This document shows, piece after piece, positions 1 through 11,655 of a stretch of 64,000 bases of DNA (positions are counted from its first letter, which is position 1; each line of letters opens with the position of its first letter). Where the stretch lies: contig BTRK01000005.1 of assembly GCA_036245805.1 (NCBI GenBank), positions 19,320,984-19,384,983 of the forward strand, written 5' to 3'. The translations under genes were made by a program, and so were the position numbers. Source of the DNA: Pristionchus mayeri (Eukaryota; Nematoda; Chromadorea; Rhabditida; Neodiplogasteridae). Under the pieces are notes generated by a model, which saw nothing but the letters and a program-made list of their open reading frames with translations, searched no databases and was not told the DNA's origin.

Positions 1-2698
1 ATGGAATGGTGGGAGGAGAGAAGAGGGCACCTGAATGGTGGGAATGTTATCCTTGTTACCATTTGCTATTCATGATGACCATTTTCGTTGTCTCGAGTCA
101 AAGAATGCTATTCGATCAAAAGATTTTTTTTAATTTTCGAGGAACACTTTACGCAACTCTAGATGCACAGATCTTAAAGTTGTCTCACCGACAGCATCCG
201 CCATGACGATGAGGGAGATCCTCATAAGGGGCACTGAGAATCTCGTCCACTGCGATCGGAGGGAAGATTGGAGGGCAGAGAGGAGAGATCGCTGCTCCTC
301 CAGAGAATCAGGCACCTCCTACAGTACTTCAGCTTTAACAACTACCTCTACTGTGTTTATTTTGCGAATCGTTGCAAATAAACAAAAATGTAGACAGTAT
401 GAAATATATCTGACCTCAGGCAGTTTGAATGCCAATCCTCCCTCCGTCACTCGCTGGTACGTCGTCACGAAGCGATCCACCTAAGGTATACCGGAATATC
501 AAATGCCATCTAACATTCTCTCCAAATCGATCATTCTACAGAATGATTGAAAGATCAAAGATCAGGCTTCACCTGCATGGCAGTGAGTCTGATAGCAGTT
601 GCTCTGCTCTTCTCATCGGGGAAGAGTCCTTCGATGGGAGATCCGAGGGAAGAGAAGGGAATGGGAAGATCGAGGAGGAGAGAGAGAGTGGGAAGAAGAT
701 CGATCTGCTGCATCGGAGGAGAAGAAGGAGAGGGAGAGACGAACGAACGAGAGGGAGAATACGCCTGAGTGATAGAGCTCATTTGAGAGGAAATATATTA
801 TTCCACATTAACTTCTTCCATTTACGAAATTCTAGCTAACATCTGTAAACATGCCTAAACTAAGGGATTGCATGACTATATTCGAATGCATTAATCCGAT
901 CACAATGTGATTAATTTCCTCACCAGGAAAGCAGCTCCAACTTCCTCATCCGAGTCCCCTCCGTGATCTCCCGTGCCCGTCATTCCATGGTCGCCCATCA
1001 CGATGAGAAGATCGGAAGGAGCGAGAGAGGAGACGACGTCTTTGATCACTCGATCCATCTGAGAGATCACCCCTCAGATTATTCACTTCTGCCATCGATG
1101 ATCAACCACTACTGTGAATAGAAAATCACTAAAATATGAGACCCCATTGAAATCATAGTTGCTAACTATCTCTTCTGCTCTTCACCATTCCAACCTGTCT
1201 CAACTTGGCGCCCATCTCGATGTGAGCAGGCCCGTGTTTGTGTCCTGCATGGTCGACTCCCAGGAAGTGAGCGACCAGCAGAGTCCAATCGGGACGAGAC
1301 AACTCGGAGGAGAGATGGGCTGAAGGGAGATCAATCAACCAGAGGGAAGAAAGGGTTCTGTCACTGAATATCACTCAGCTAGGAAAGTACGCGATGCGCC
1401 ATCATAAGAAAACATAGAAGGGAGCTTCGTTCATCATAATATTCACATGTTGAAAAAATAACAATTTTAAAAAAAGAAAATCGTACCCAGGATGTGATTG
1501 TCCACCGTGTGCAGATCGTGAATGTCGAATGATTCTTTCGCGAAAGTACGATGGAAACCATGAGGGTACAGACTCAGCCTGCGATCAACAATATGTACTT
1601 CCGCCTTTTTACGCTGTATGCGTCCTTTTCATCATTACGCCTCCATCATTCTCTCCTCCCCTTCCCGTTTCACCTCCTCCGATCCTCCCTCTTCCCCCTC
1701 CTCACCATGTCTCATCTCCGAGCAGCGTCGCATTCCTCCCACTCGCCACCAGTTGCGACAGCAGGTTATCCTCCTCCACCTGCATAAATCAAATCGATAT
1801 CTTCCTTCACCGTATTCCTTCATCATTTTCTGATACCGTACTCACCGCAGCATCAGAGTTGAAGTTGTCACTGGCATCGATGAAGGTGGGGAGACCTCCC
1901 GTGCCCAGTGCCTGCAATATCTCTTCATCATTATCACTATCCAACTTCCTCTCATTCAGCTCCTTATCTCTAACGAAATTGCCTCCAGCACGTTCATTTT
2001 TTCAGAATAGATTCAATTGCTCACCTTCAGTCTCTGGAGGGTCGTCGTGGGTGGATCAGCCAATGCCTTCGATAGGAACGCCCCTCTGCAATCGATATCG
2101 TACTCCTTCCGACCTACAGTATCCCTCTCTCTCCCACTCACTTCTTGACGAGATCCCTAGTGTATGGCATCTGTCCCTTCCACTGCTCGTCTTCCTTCTT
2201 CTCCCTCTCTGATTGGACGAAATCGAATCGAAGAGCATCGATGACAACAAGTACGACGCGATCGAAGGAAGAGGGAATCCAGCAGGAGGAGGAGGAGAGA
2301 GAGACATCCGAGCACGTGCTGAGAGGAACAGAGAGGATAATGGAGCTCATTGATTACATCATTGGAAATCAATATTTTCTGCTCTGTCAATTTCAAACCT
2401 TTTGCACAAAGAGCGATGGAACTAGAGGCCACGATACTGGAATGAGTGGTCACCTCTTATCGTGGAGTTGAACTCTCTTGAGGAGGAATCCAGATTGGAA
2501 GAGGAAGAGAGCAGTGATGAAGAGAGTGATGGAGAGGAAGAGATTCAGAGTGGGACAGAGAGTGGAGGAGGAGGGACGAGAGGGGGAGAAGGAGGGGGAG
2601 GAGGAGTAGGGAGGAAGAGAAGGGGGAGAGGAGGTAGAGGGGTGGTTAGTGGAATGGAGTGAAGATGGGGATGGAGACACTTTCGAGGAACGAGGCAT
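1..2698 (-). CDS. PIGO: GPI ethanolamine phosphate transferase 3 (PIG-O), 3' end cut by window
   Basis: Homologue of PIG-O, the ER membrane enzyme that adds the bridging ethanolamine phosphate to the third mannose of the GPI anchor. The N-terminal exon (2698-2460) has a low-complexity start and one membrane segment. Later exons carry VVLVVIDALRFDF (near 2265-2220), PTTTLQRLK (near 2040), GTGGLPTFIDASDNF (near 1880), EDNLLSQLVASGR (near 1760), FDIHDLHTVDNHIL (near 1500), FLGVDHAGHKHGPAHIEMG (near 1220-1280), MGDHGMTGTGDHGGDSDEE (near 930-1000) and LLPTLSLLLDLPIPF (near 650). Together these are the metal-binding alkaline-phosphatase-like core of PIG-O. The multi-spanning C-terminal part starts near 300 and runs off the left edge. 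The start is placed at 2698 because the ATG follows a TTTGCAG acceptor directly. It lies about 100 bp downstream of the previous minus-strand gene, so the two are probably co-transcribed. Identity is secure; exon ends are approximate. Confidence 0.9.
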
Positions 2699-2800
2699 CT
2701 GCAAATTCTCTTGATAAATACTATTTAGAGTGCGTGAAAACTCGAAAGTGCTCATAAGCAGTCAAATGGATCAAAACATTCTAACCGACCTCTGTTCTCT

Positions 2801-4167
2801 CTAGTTATCTCCGAGTACTCTCTTGGCAGTGGCGAGTAGCTTGATGAAGTCAGTTGCCTCCCCTCGTCTCCCTCCGCGAGGCTGCAATCAAGAGTTGACC
2901 AAGAGATAATAAGCATATTTCATGATTACAGCAACATCCCCGAGCACATTCTCGATGGATGTATTGAGTTCAAGACAAATCTCTTAGTGGACAAAAAAAT
3001 GAAAAGATCCAGACGACCCGCAAATCATTTAATCTTGGCTATCAAATATGCACTCCATTGATGATGCAGACTACGGAACAATTCTGACTCAATGCCAGTG
3101 ATCCAATGGAATATCTCACACTGGATTCGGGCTTCTTAGTGTCTTTCCTCACTACGGGACTCTTCTTCTCGTCCTTGGAAAGGGCGGGAGAGACGGGAGA
3201 CTTCTTCGGAAGGGAAGGAGATATCGGAGACTTCTTGGGAAGAGCGGGGGACACTGGCGACTTTTTTGGTTCCGGCTGCAATTAATCATTTCGATCATCT
3301 CATTTTCATTAATCGTCGTTCTTTTGCTATACCATCAGAGAAGGGGGGAAATGTACAATGAACATTTTTAAATTCCAGATTGCAATAGCATGATAGAAAC
3401 ATGAAATTCTGAGGATTCCCAAGATCTGTTTCGCCAGGATTAAAAAAACAAAAAATTGTACCTTTTTCTCGGCGTTCTTCTTGGCGGGAGGAGAGACCTT
3501 GACCTCCTTCTTCGCTTCTTCCTTCGCCTCCTCCTTCTTCTCTGCTCTCGTCTCCTCTTTCTTCTTCTCTTCTACTTTCTTCTCTTCCTTTTTCTTCTCT
3601 TCTACCTTCTTCTCTTCTTTTTTCACTGGTTCTTGCTTCGCTTTCTTCGCTGATGGGGGAGGATTCTGAAATGACAACTGATCACACGTGAAAAATCAGT
3701 GAAACAACCACTCTCGGTCAACCAAATATGCGAGAATGATTTTCGATTTGCATGAATAAGCAGTTATAGCCAAAATCCTCCGAAACATTGAAGCACGTAG
3801 CTAAATTGCGAGAACAGTGAATGAGCATACCTTCTCCTTCCTCTTGGGACTGACTTTCCTTTTGACGGGGCTCTTCTTCACTTCCTCCTCCTCTTCTTCT
3901 TCTTCTTCTTCTTCTTCACTGTCTTCCTCCTTCCTCCTCTCTTCCTCTCTCGCTGCAACTTCTAATGAGAGGCGGAGCGCCTGCTCGAGTTCCTGAACCG
4001 ATTGGTAACGAAACGGTTATAAACTATTGATTAGCAAATGATCTACCAATCGATAATGGTCTGACCCTTTTGATGGCGGCGTCTTCGTCGGATATATCGA
4101 ATCTCTGCCGTAGACTTCTTCGTTGTCCCTCTCCGCCGTCTTTCGATGCTGATTCGCCTCCCTTCAT
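2801..4167 (-). CDS. Lysine-rich nuclear-type protein with UIM-like motif
   Basis: I do not recognise an orthologue. The predicted start at 4167 opens with MKGGESASKDGG and an exon ending DISDEDAAIK. The next exon (about 3995-3834) has ELEQALRLSLEVA, which fits a ubiquitin-interacting motif (acidic residue, Leu, Ala-Leu, Ser-Leu), followed by a run of glutamates and KKSPVKRK. The following exons are K/E repeats (3640-3465) and three copies of a KKSPVSPALP-like repeat (3280-3130), with many SP sites that could be phosphorylated by proline-directed kinases. The last exon (about 2880-2801) ends in AKRVLGDN. Basic tracts suggest a nuclear protein. PIG-O starts about 100 bp downstream, a typical nematode operon spacing. 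Function is unknown; the UIM call is by eye. Confidence 0.65.
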
Positions 4168-4781
4168 TCAGAGAACAGCCAGCGGCGTGTAGTGCGTGCA
4201 CTGAGTGCACAAGGGATTACGCTCTTTCCCATCTCTCGCCACGTTGATAAACGACCATGAATCACAGACGACATCGATACGCATTGGAGGACACCGTACC
4301 TCGGAGGATTGGATAGAGAGAGAGAGAATGGAGAATCATTGGTGGTAATACTTTATCATTCAATTAAGGAATAGGATAGAATACATCACGCTTCCAAGGG
4401 GATTAAGAACAATTTTTGACTTAGACTGGACAAGAGGGTACGGTAAAAGATCATCAATCAATTCATACCAAGTTTAAACGAGCAATATTAGTGAAATTAG
4501 AGAGTGATAGAACAGATGGCTGGATGAGAATGGAAAGAAAGAGACCAGCGGGGGTGATAGGGTCGACGAGAGAATTGAACTGGAAGAGATTACTTCAGAT
4601 AGGGCAGTCAGTCCATGAGTGAGTAGTGTACAGAGGATGAGGTATCGAGAGGGTGCCTAGTAGACGAGAATATGTTCTGAGAACCAATCAATATTATACC
4701 ATAGGGAATTAAACAGGGATAGAGGGGGATCTTATAAGGTACCTCACAGAATATGAATATGAAATTGTATGAATAACTCCT
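4168..4781. other. Intergenic stretch, no gene seen
   Basis: AT-rich spacer between two minus-strand genes. It has several short purine-rich tracts and no open frame that looks coding on either strand. It may hold the 3' UTR of the upstream gene and the start region of the downstream gene. Confidence 0.5.
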
Positions 4782-7700
4782 AGATGGATTCCTTCTTCAC
4801 TTCTTTCCTGGGGGAGGAGAGGGAGAGTCTCTCCTTCAGTTTCTTCAGCTTCAGTCGATTTCCTTTACTCGCTGGTCTCACCAATCGATTCAATTTGAAT
4901 TCTGCCGAAGACGTCGAGGGTTTCGAGGGAAGGAGAGGAGTCTTGTTGTGCACGTTGAGGAGGGTGTGAGCTGCAGAGATCAAAGATCAACCATATCAAT
5001 GACAGAGATCAAAGACCAACTCACCCACGAAGACACACGAGGGCGAATAGACGACTCGGCCAGCTCTGTTGTAGACCACCTGAGAGGGTACTCTACCGTC
5101 TCTTTCTGCATTACCGTAATATTAAAATAAGCCTCTCTATTACCTTGGCTTCTTCCTTCTCGTGTCTGTCGTCGAAGAGTCCCACTCGATTGGACATCCG
5201 ACCGTAGAACACCTGCACGCCAATCAATCAATGGGACCATTCTACAGTACTTGAATCAGTTGTTGATCGCCCAATCTACCGTACCTCAGTGTCATCAGCC
5301 TTGCTCCCCTCAGCCACCGTCTCCTTCATTCTCTTCTTGTACTTGGACATCGCATCCGAATCGAGCAGCAACGACTGAAAACATTCTCTTTCTTTCTCCC
5401 TGATCTAACATTTTTATCAATAAATAGATTATAATAAAAGAATAACTAGTGAGTGTATCTCGTTTACTCACAGCAATGTGTCCATCTGCGTTCCTCTTCT
5501 TCTTCATTCTCCTCTCTTCCTTCTCATCTCCTCTGGAGGGAGTGTCCAACTTGGCGGAGAGATTCACTCTCACTCTCGACTTCTTCTCTCCCTTCTCCCG
5601 ATTGGCAGACATGAATTCCTCCCGACTCGTCGACTTCGTATCCTGCACGAAGATGATCCTCCTCTATTGACTACTCCCATGGTCCCAACTCAACTTCAAT
5701 TTCGCTATCTTCAACAGTATTCAATCAATCCACTGCTCACCTTGAACAGTGCGATTCCTCCATTCCTGAGTGAGGCTCTTCTATCCCCCTCCTTCACTCT
5801 CGATCGGAGGGAGGAAGCGACGCCGCCCGTGAGGGAAGGAGAGTTTTCAGCTGCAATCGAACACATATTTCACTAGCTTATATCTGTGATACAATGTACT
5901 TCAAAAACTTTCAGTTTTTTTTCTAATCACGGTTTTCTCTCAACTAAATAATCGCATTCTCTGACCAGTCTTGATTATCTCCGTCAGTCTTCCTCCTCGC
6001 GTCGATCTCCTCACTTTAATTTTATCCATCGGCGTCTGTTTAACCACCGCCTGCATATATTGTTTAAATACTTGAGTGGGCAGATAACTTTTCAGTATAT
6101 ATTTTTTCGCTAGTGTATGCCACGGATTTGAAAATGATTCAGTTCTCAAATCCTCACAAGCACAAATCTAATCTCTCAAGTGAAGGGAGTCCTACTGGAA
6201 GTGCTCACCTTGATATCCTCCTTCATCTGACTCCTCGTTCTCCTTCCTTCTTCCTTCTCTGCATTCTTCTCATCGGGAGTCTCGGGGACGAAGACTCGAC
6301 GACGAGGACGACGCTCATCTTAACAATTATTAGAGAATTATTTAAATAAAACATTTAATATTAATAGTTGAAATTAAAGGTCCAATCCTTATGCAGAAAT
6401 CAGTGATGATTCAAAGGATGTGAGCACGACAAAATCTATTACAAAGTCGCCCAATGACATCCTCTTCCACTACCGTACCCTTGTTCGGTGTGGATGGAGG
6501 GGCCTTCCTCTTGATTCCCTGACTCTTCCCACTCTGACTCTGCATTCCTCTCTCCGATGCGGGATCCTCATCCTCATTCAACTCTTCCAAGAGTGCATCC
6601 AGACCAGATGACTGAAATCGGGGAATTACTCCTTCAGCTCTCCAGGAATACTCAGATGCTGCAGTAATAACAGTGATGCCACTAACCAAGCTAGGTTTGA
6701 GTGTTTTGTTCTGGCTGGGGAGGGCAGCCTTCCTTCTGCCTGCTTGACTCTGGTTTGATCTCTCCGAGGAAGGTTCATCCTCATCTAGGAATTCGTCCAG
6801 CATCGCCTCTAGACGGGATGACTGCAAGAGAGAACTTGCGAATATTATATGTATAGAAAAAAAGAATAGATAGTTATATTTGCACATCACAATTTCGATA
6901 TTTCCCTATTGATTGCATTAAAGAAGATTCCATGAAAAAAAAACTGACCAGACTCGGTTTGTGTCCGTTTCTTACTTTCTCTGGTTCTTCTTTTGGTGAA
7001 GATACCTGAAGAGATGTTAATATAAACGAAAAAATATGATGTGGTTTCGTAATCGGAAAGGAGAGGCAGGGGCCTGTTACGTCATGCACAGAAAGTATTT
7101 CGTAATGTGAAAAAAATGTACGCACAAGGCGATACTCATCGCTTTAGAAAAACATAGAAGGGCGCATATGGGAGTGGTATACGTGAGTCTCTTCACTCCT
7201 CCTTCAAGGGAAATCTTGCTCACCTGTGGCGGGGAATCATTCGCAGGGGAGACAGTGGAGGAGACCGAGAGCGACTTATCCCTGTAGTCAATTAGAATTA
7301 AGGCTTTTCTTGGATTCAAATTTTCACGATTTTCTCAATTTCACATTTTTCACTGTATGTCCAAACTCCTCAAACCGGAACGGAAACATAAATATGAATG
7401 AAATATCTGACCTCCTGGCAGTCTCTACAGCCTCTTCCAGATCGACGGGCATGTGATCCTCCACTCCCAATTCAACGAAGAGATCGTAGATGTACAGAGG
7501 GAGAGAGGTGCCGAAACTGAAGACATCGAGGATTCATTTAGTTGGTATATGCGTGTTCTCTCCGTCGTAATGGGTTAAATTCCTAACCGATGAGGCAACA
7601 AATCTAGATTTAATCAATCAAACAATAAAACAATAATTTCGAGAATCAAGAATGTAATTCGACTGACACATCGGTGACGTCTTCCTCCAGCACTGCCTTC

Positions 7701-10700
7701 TGAGCACTCGCGCAGTTGTGGATGTAGACGTGACGAAGCTTCTTCACGATCTGACATATACAGGTTGTATATTACAGCCATCAATTAATGCAGTGTTTAT
7801 GTGCAGACGTGCATTATTCAAACTAGATGATAGATGATTCATAATTACGTCAGACTCGAAGTAAATTTCTTAGATGCGATATACGAAGAACAGTATTTTT
7901 GAAGTAGAAATATGTCAGTCTGACCTCCATCTTATCGATCTTCTCCTTCTCCGTTGAGTGGAGTACACAGTACATCTGGAGGAGGATCATCGATGTCACT
8001 TCCACCATCACTTCCTCCATTCCTGCAAGGAAACCTCCTTGTTTTAAGGCTGTACATCTAAGCGGCACCATCTCTCCTTTTCTTTTACACTATTTTTTTG
8101 CTAGATAATTGGAAGCAAGAACGCATAAAAAATTCATTATTCACCTCTGGTCTCGTCCTCCAATGCGCATCTCGTCTTCGTTGAGGAGGAGACGAATCGA
8201 GAGGAGAGGAAATCGGCCATGCGACTCTGCCAACAACAACATTACCACACCCATTACATTTACAGCACCAAAAGATTCGTGTTCGAAAACCCACGTATTC
8301 TAGAAGGAAAGATATGAGAAAACGTTAGCTATGAAATAAAAACTCTGCTCTCACCTCGACTGATCCCTCTCCTTCATTCCTCGCGAAAAAGGATGTGAGC
8401 GAATTAATGACGATGTTGTACACCTACAATTAATTATTTATCCCCCTGTCCATTCCTCTTCCCTTCCCAACTCTATCTGTCCTCTATACGGGCATTCGCC
8501 CTTTCACACTCCTCTCCTTCCCCCCCTCCCCCTTCTCCTTCCTTTCTCGGTTAACTATAGTCTGCCACTTCCCTTCCCCCATCTCTCTCATATCTCGACT
8601 ACAGTCCTACCCACAACAACTCTCGTACTAAATGCTTCTGCTTCTACCAGCGAACAATATCATCTACAGGAAAACACGCTAATATATCATTAACGAGAAA
8701 ATACCACTGTTAGTAAAAAGGAAAAAAAGTAAGTCCGATATTTGACAAAGATGTGTATACTGACCGTAGCAGCATGAGTCTTCTCCCTTCTGACGAGTTG
8801 GTCGAATTGGGAACGAAGGGAAGAGGAAAGATCATCCAGGGAACAATCTGCAGTCAGAGGGAATTGATGATGCACCTCATAAAACACACGGAACACAGTT
8901 GACTCTCATGTGAATACCGAACCGACCCAGTTAACCCCATGGAGAGGGCAGGGGAACGATAAGCTCAAGGGCGAATCAGATATGGATCTATCTCGAATGG
9001 AAGGGATGGAAACGAGAGAAGGAAGAAATGGAAGGAGGAGATTGAGTGATAACCGAATGACAGAGATCGATCGAGTGGGTTTGCCCTATTGGGGAGAATA
9101 AAGTGATTAGAAGGAGGGGAGATGGGGACGGAGTGATAAACTCTTATCAACAGTGATTGACAGCTGCTATCTTTGGACTCTCTCGTGGTACTCAAGCAGT
9201 CAAGGTTAGAACTAATGATGCATGAATTGCATGCTGGGAAATTTCACCTTTTCAATTTCATCATGATTTAAGAGATAAACATTTTTTATCTTTGATCTTT
9301 GATCTCTCACCCAACTGCAGAACTTCCTCCGTCGATCGCATCTTCATTCGCGTCGCTCGCACGTCCTGCAAGTGCCCTTCTTCACTTCTCTATTTCAATT
9401 TCGTACTTTCTAATTATCGGAAATCCGTCTACTCCCCTCCTTCAATCAACCAACAGGAGAGGGAGGCAGTGTCCGGTAATAAGGGAAGTAACGGCGAGAC
9501 TGCCCTACTACTCGGTCTCTGAGTTGTTACCACTTCCCTTCCCTCTGACTCCCCCTGATAAGCCTATCTTTCTCCCCTGTCTCAACGCGTATTCCCCTTA
9601 TCACTCCTATCGCGAAGGCTGTGTGGGGGACATTCCCAGAAAACGAACTGTACTATTTTTTCGATGCTCGCTTCTTCCCCTCATAAAGAGATAAAGACGA
9701 GAATCAAAAAGCAATTACGAATCAGTCATCGCCAGCTCATTCCTTTCAACGTCAAACGGAGACTAAAGATCTCTTTTTGCTCTCCATGGGATAAAGAGAA
9801 AGGAGAGAAATATATTCAAACATACGAATTGAAAGTGCTCACCCTGAGGAGTCTCGCTCTCTGTTCCCTCGAGTAACTCATGGGATCGTCGTGTCGAGAG
9901 AGGGAATCAGAAGATAACTGCGACGAGAGACGAGAAGACTCGTCATCTGAATCCACTCCATCACCCCTTCCTCTTTCTAATCACTCCTTCCTTGATAACA
10001 GAATGGCTAATTATCCTAATTAGGGCACAATTTCAGGGGAATATCGGGCAATTACATGATATGCCCATTATCCCCCTAGATCTGCCCTCCTATCCCCGCC
10101 AATCTCCCCACTCCGCACTCTTCCTCCCATTAGGCTCTCCCATCTTCACACCCATTACCTCTCCTATCACNNNNNNNNNNNNNNNNNNNNNNNNNNNNNN
10201 NNNNNNNNNNNNNNNNNNNNNNNNNNNNNNNNNNNNNNNNNNNNNNNNNNNNNNNNNNNNNNNNNNNNNNNNNNNNNNNNNNNNNNNNNNNNNNNNNNNN
10301 NNNNNNNNNNNNNNNNNNNNNNNNNNNNNNNNNNNNNNNNNNNNNNNNNNNNNNNNNNNNNNNNNNNNNNNNNNNNNNNNNNNNNNNNNNNNNNNNNNNN
10401 NNNNNNNNNNNNNNNNNNNNNNNNNNNNNNNNNNNNNNNNNNNNNNNNNNNNNNNNNNNNNNNNNNNNNNNNNNNNNNNNNNNNNNNNNNNNNNNNNNNN
10501 NNNNNNNNNNNNNNNNNNNNNNNNNNNNNNNNNNNNNNNNNNNNNNNNNNNNNNNNNNNNNNNNNNNNNNNNNNNNNNNNNNNNNNNNNNNNNNNNNNNN
10601 NNNNNNNNNNNNNNNNNNNNNNNNNNNNNNNNNNNNNNNNNNNNNNNNNNNNNNNNNNNNNNNNNNNNNNGTAAGAATAGACGAAAAAAGAAGAATAAGT

Positions 10701-10803
10701 AGAACACGAAGGTCGAGTTACCCAGTAGGAACTCAGTTGTTACACTCTCATTCACTCCTGGTCTTCTAATTAGAATTGCCTCAATCTTATCGATTCGACA
10801 GCT
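4782..10803 (-). CDS. Long multi-exon basic protein, possible Treslin/SLD-3-like replication factor
   Basis: About 20 small exons read in one direction. Going from N to C: a possible exon near 10803-10730, then the N gap, then EQRARLLR (near 9850), SLRSQFDQLVRREKTHAAT (near 8800), VYNIVINSLTSFFARNEGEG (8424-8356), RFPLLSIRLLLNEDEMRIGG (near 8180), a helical exon with VTSMILLQMYCVLHS (near 7970), IVKKLRHVYIHNC (near 7730) and SLPLYIYDLFVELGVEDHM (near 7480). After this helical part come two similar acidic exons, SSRLEAMLDEFLDEDEPSSE (6822-6690) and SSGLDALLEELNEDEDPASE (6612-6450), which look like an exon duplication. Then follow basic exons with CDK-type sites (VPETPDEKN, VKQTPMDKIKVRRSTRGG, SSPRKEVKK) and a TAG stop at 4782. 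A helical middle plus a basic, CDK-site-rich tail resembles Treslin/Sld3, the CDK-dependent origin-firing factor, but the match is weak. The N-terminus is uncertain because of the gap. That it is a real gene is much surer than its name. Confidence 0.5.
10171..10670. other. Assembly gap (500 N)
   Basis: Exactly 500 unknown bases, a standard scaffold-gap length, so the true size is not known. It interrupts the 5' part of the minus-strand gene that ends at 4782; one or more exons may be missing. Confidence 0.98.
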
Positions 10804-11655
10804 GGGAAGGCTCATGAAACGAGAAGAGACAGGAATAGGAAAGAAGAAAGATAGATGATAGGAGAGAGAGGATGAGAATGGAAATGAGACAGCTAAGAAG
10901 AGAGAGGAGGGATCCCGTAGTGAAAATGAGAAGCCAGGAGGGTTCAGGAGGGAAACTGGGACTCACGAGGGGATCGAGAGAAGGGAGGAGAGAGGGGGCA
11001 ATGGTCATAGGGAGGAGAGGGAAGGGGAGGAGAGAGAGGGGGAAGGGGGAGGGGAGGGAAATAGAATGAGTGAGTGGCTGGCTGGCACGCTGGATGGAAC
11101 GAGTGGGGAGGCGGGAAGGAGTGGCTGTCTCAATCAGTCCTCTCTACTGTCTAGTATCTCCTTCCATGGAATGAGGATGAAACTGACTGGATGGAAGGAG
11201 TATCAAGAGGGAGTCCCATCAGCTGGAGAGAGAGAGAGAAACTCCTCGTTGTAACTATTCACGTCTCTTCGCGTTCTCTCTCTCTCTCTACGCCTCTTTT
11301 TTTGCGGCTCTCCCAAGGCCAGAACTAGCGAGTAACGAAAAGAAGATCACAATGTAGGTATTTATCGATTGGACTGAGAACCAATATTGATTCATAAGAA
11401 TCAGTGCCAATTTGTGCTTTATCTTCACTAGGCAACAACTCAACAAATCAACGAGTTAACAATGAGAAGAAGGAGTGAAAGAAGAGTGCAACAACGAGGT
11501 CAATCTACTCTGCAAAACAATCAACAATGAGAGTGGAAAGAAGGAACGACCGAGGGGCACGTCCAGTGTGATAATAACCATGATACGAGATAGGTGCACT
11601 TGACATGATTGAGCATCGGGGAGGAATCGATCGATAAAGTACCGTACTTCTTCAT
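10804..11655. other. Purine-rich intergenic spacer
   Basis: Between two minus-strand genes. The stretch 10850-11060 is almost pure G/A on the plus strand; its open frames are low-complexity and antisense to each other, so I do not call a gene. It may contain 5' exons or the 5' UTR of the downstream gene. Confidence 0.5.

Noticed and set aside
3456..3669. Plus-strand Leu/Phe/Ser-rich frames opposite the lysine-rich protein
   Set aside because: They are the complement of GAG/AAG-rich coding sequence; the minus-strand reading fits exons and neighbouring frames.
9992..10815. Open frames of about 240 codons spanning the N gap on both strands
   Set aside because: They consist mostly of unknown bases; only short flanks are real sequence.
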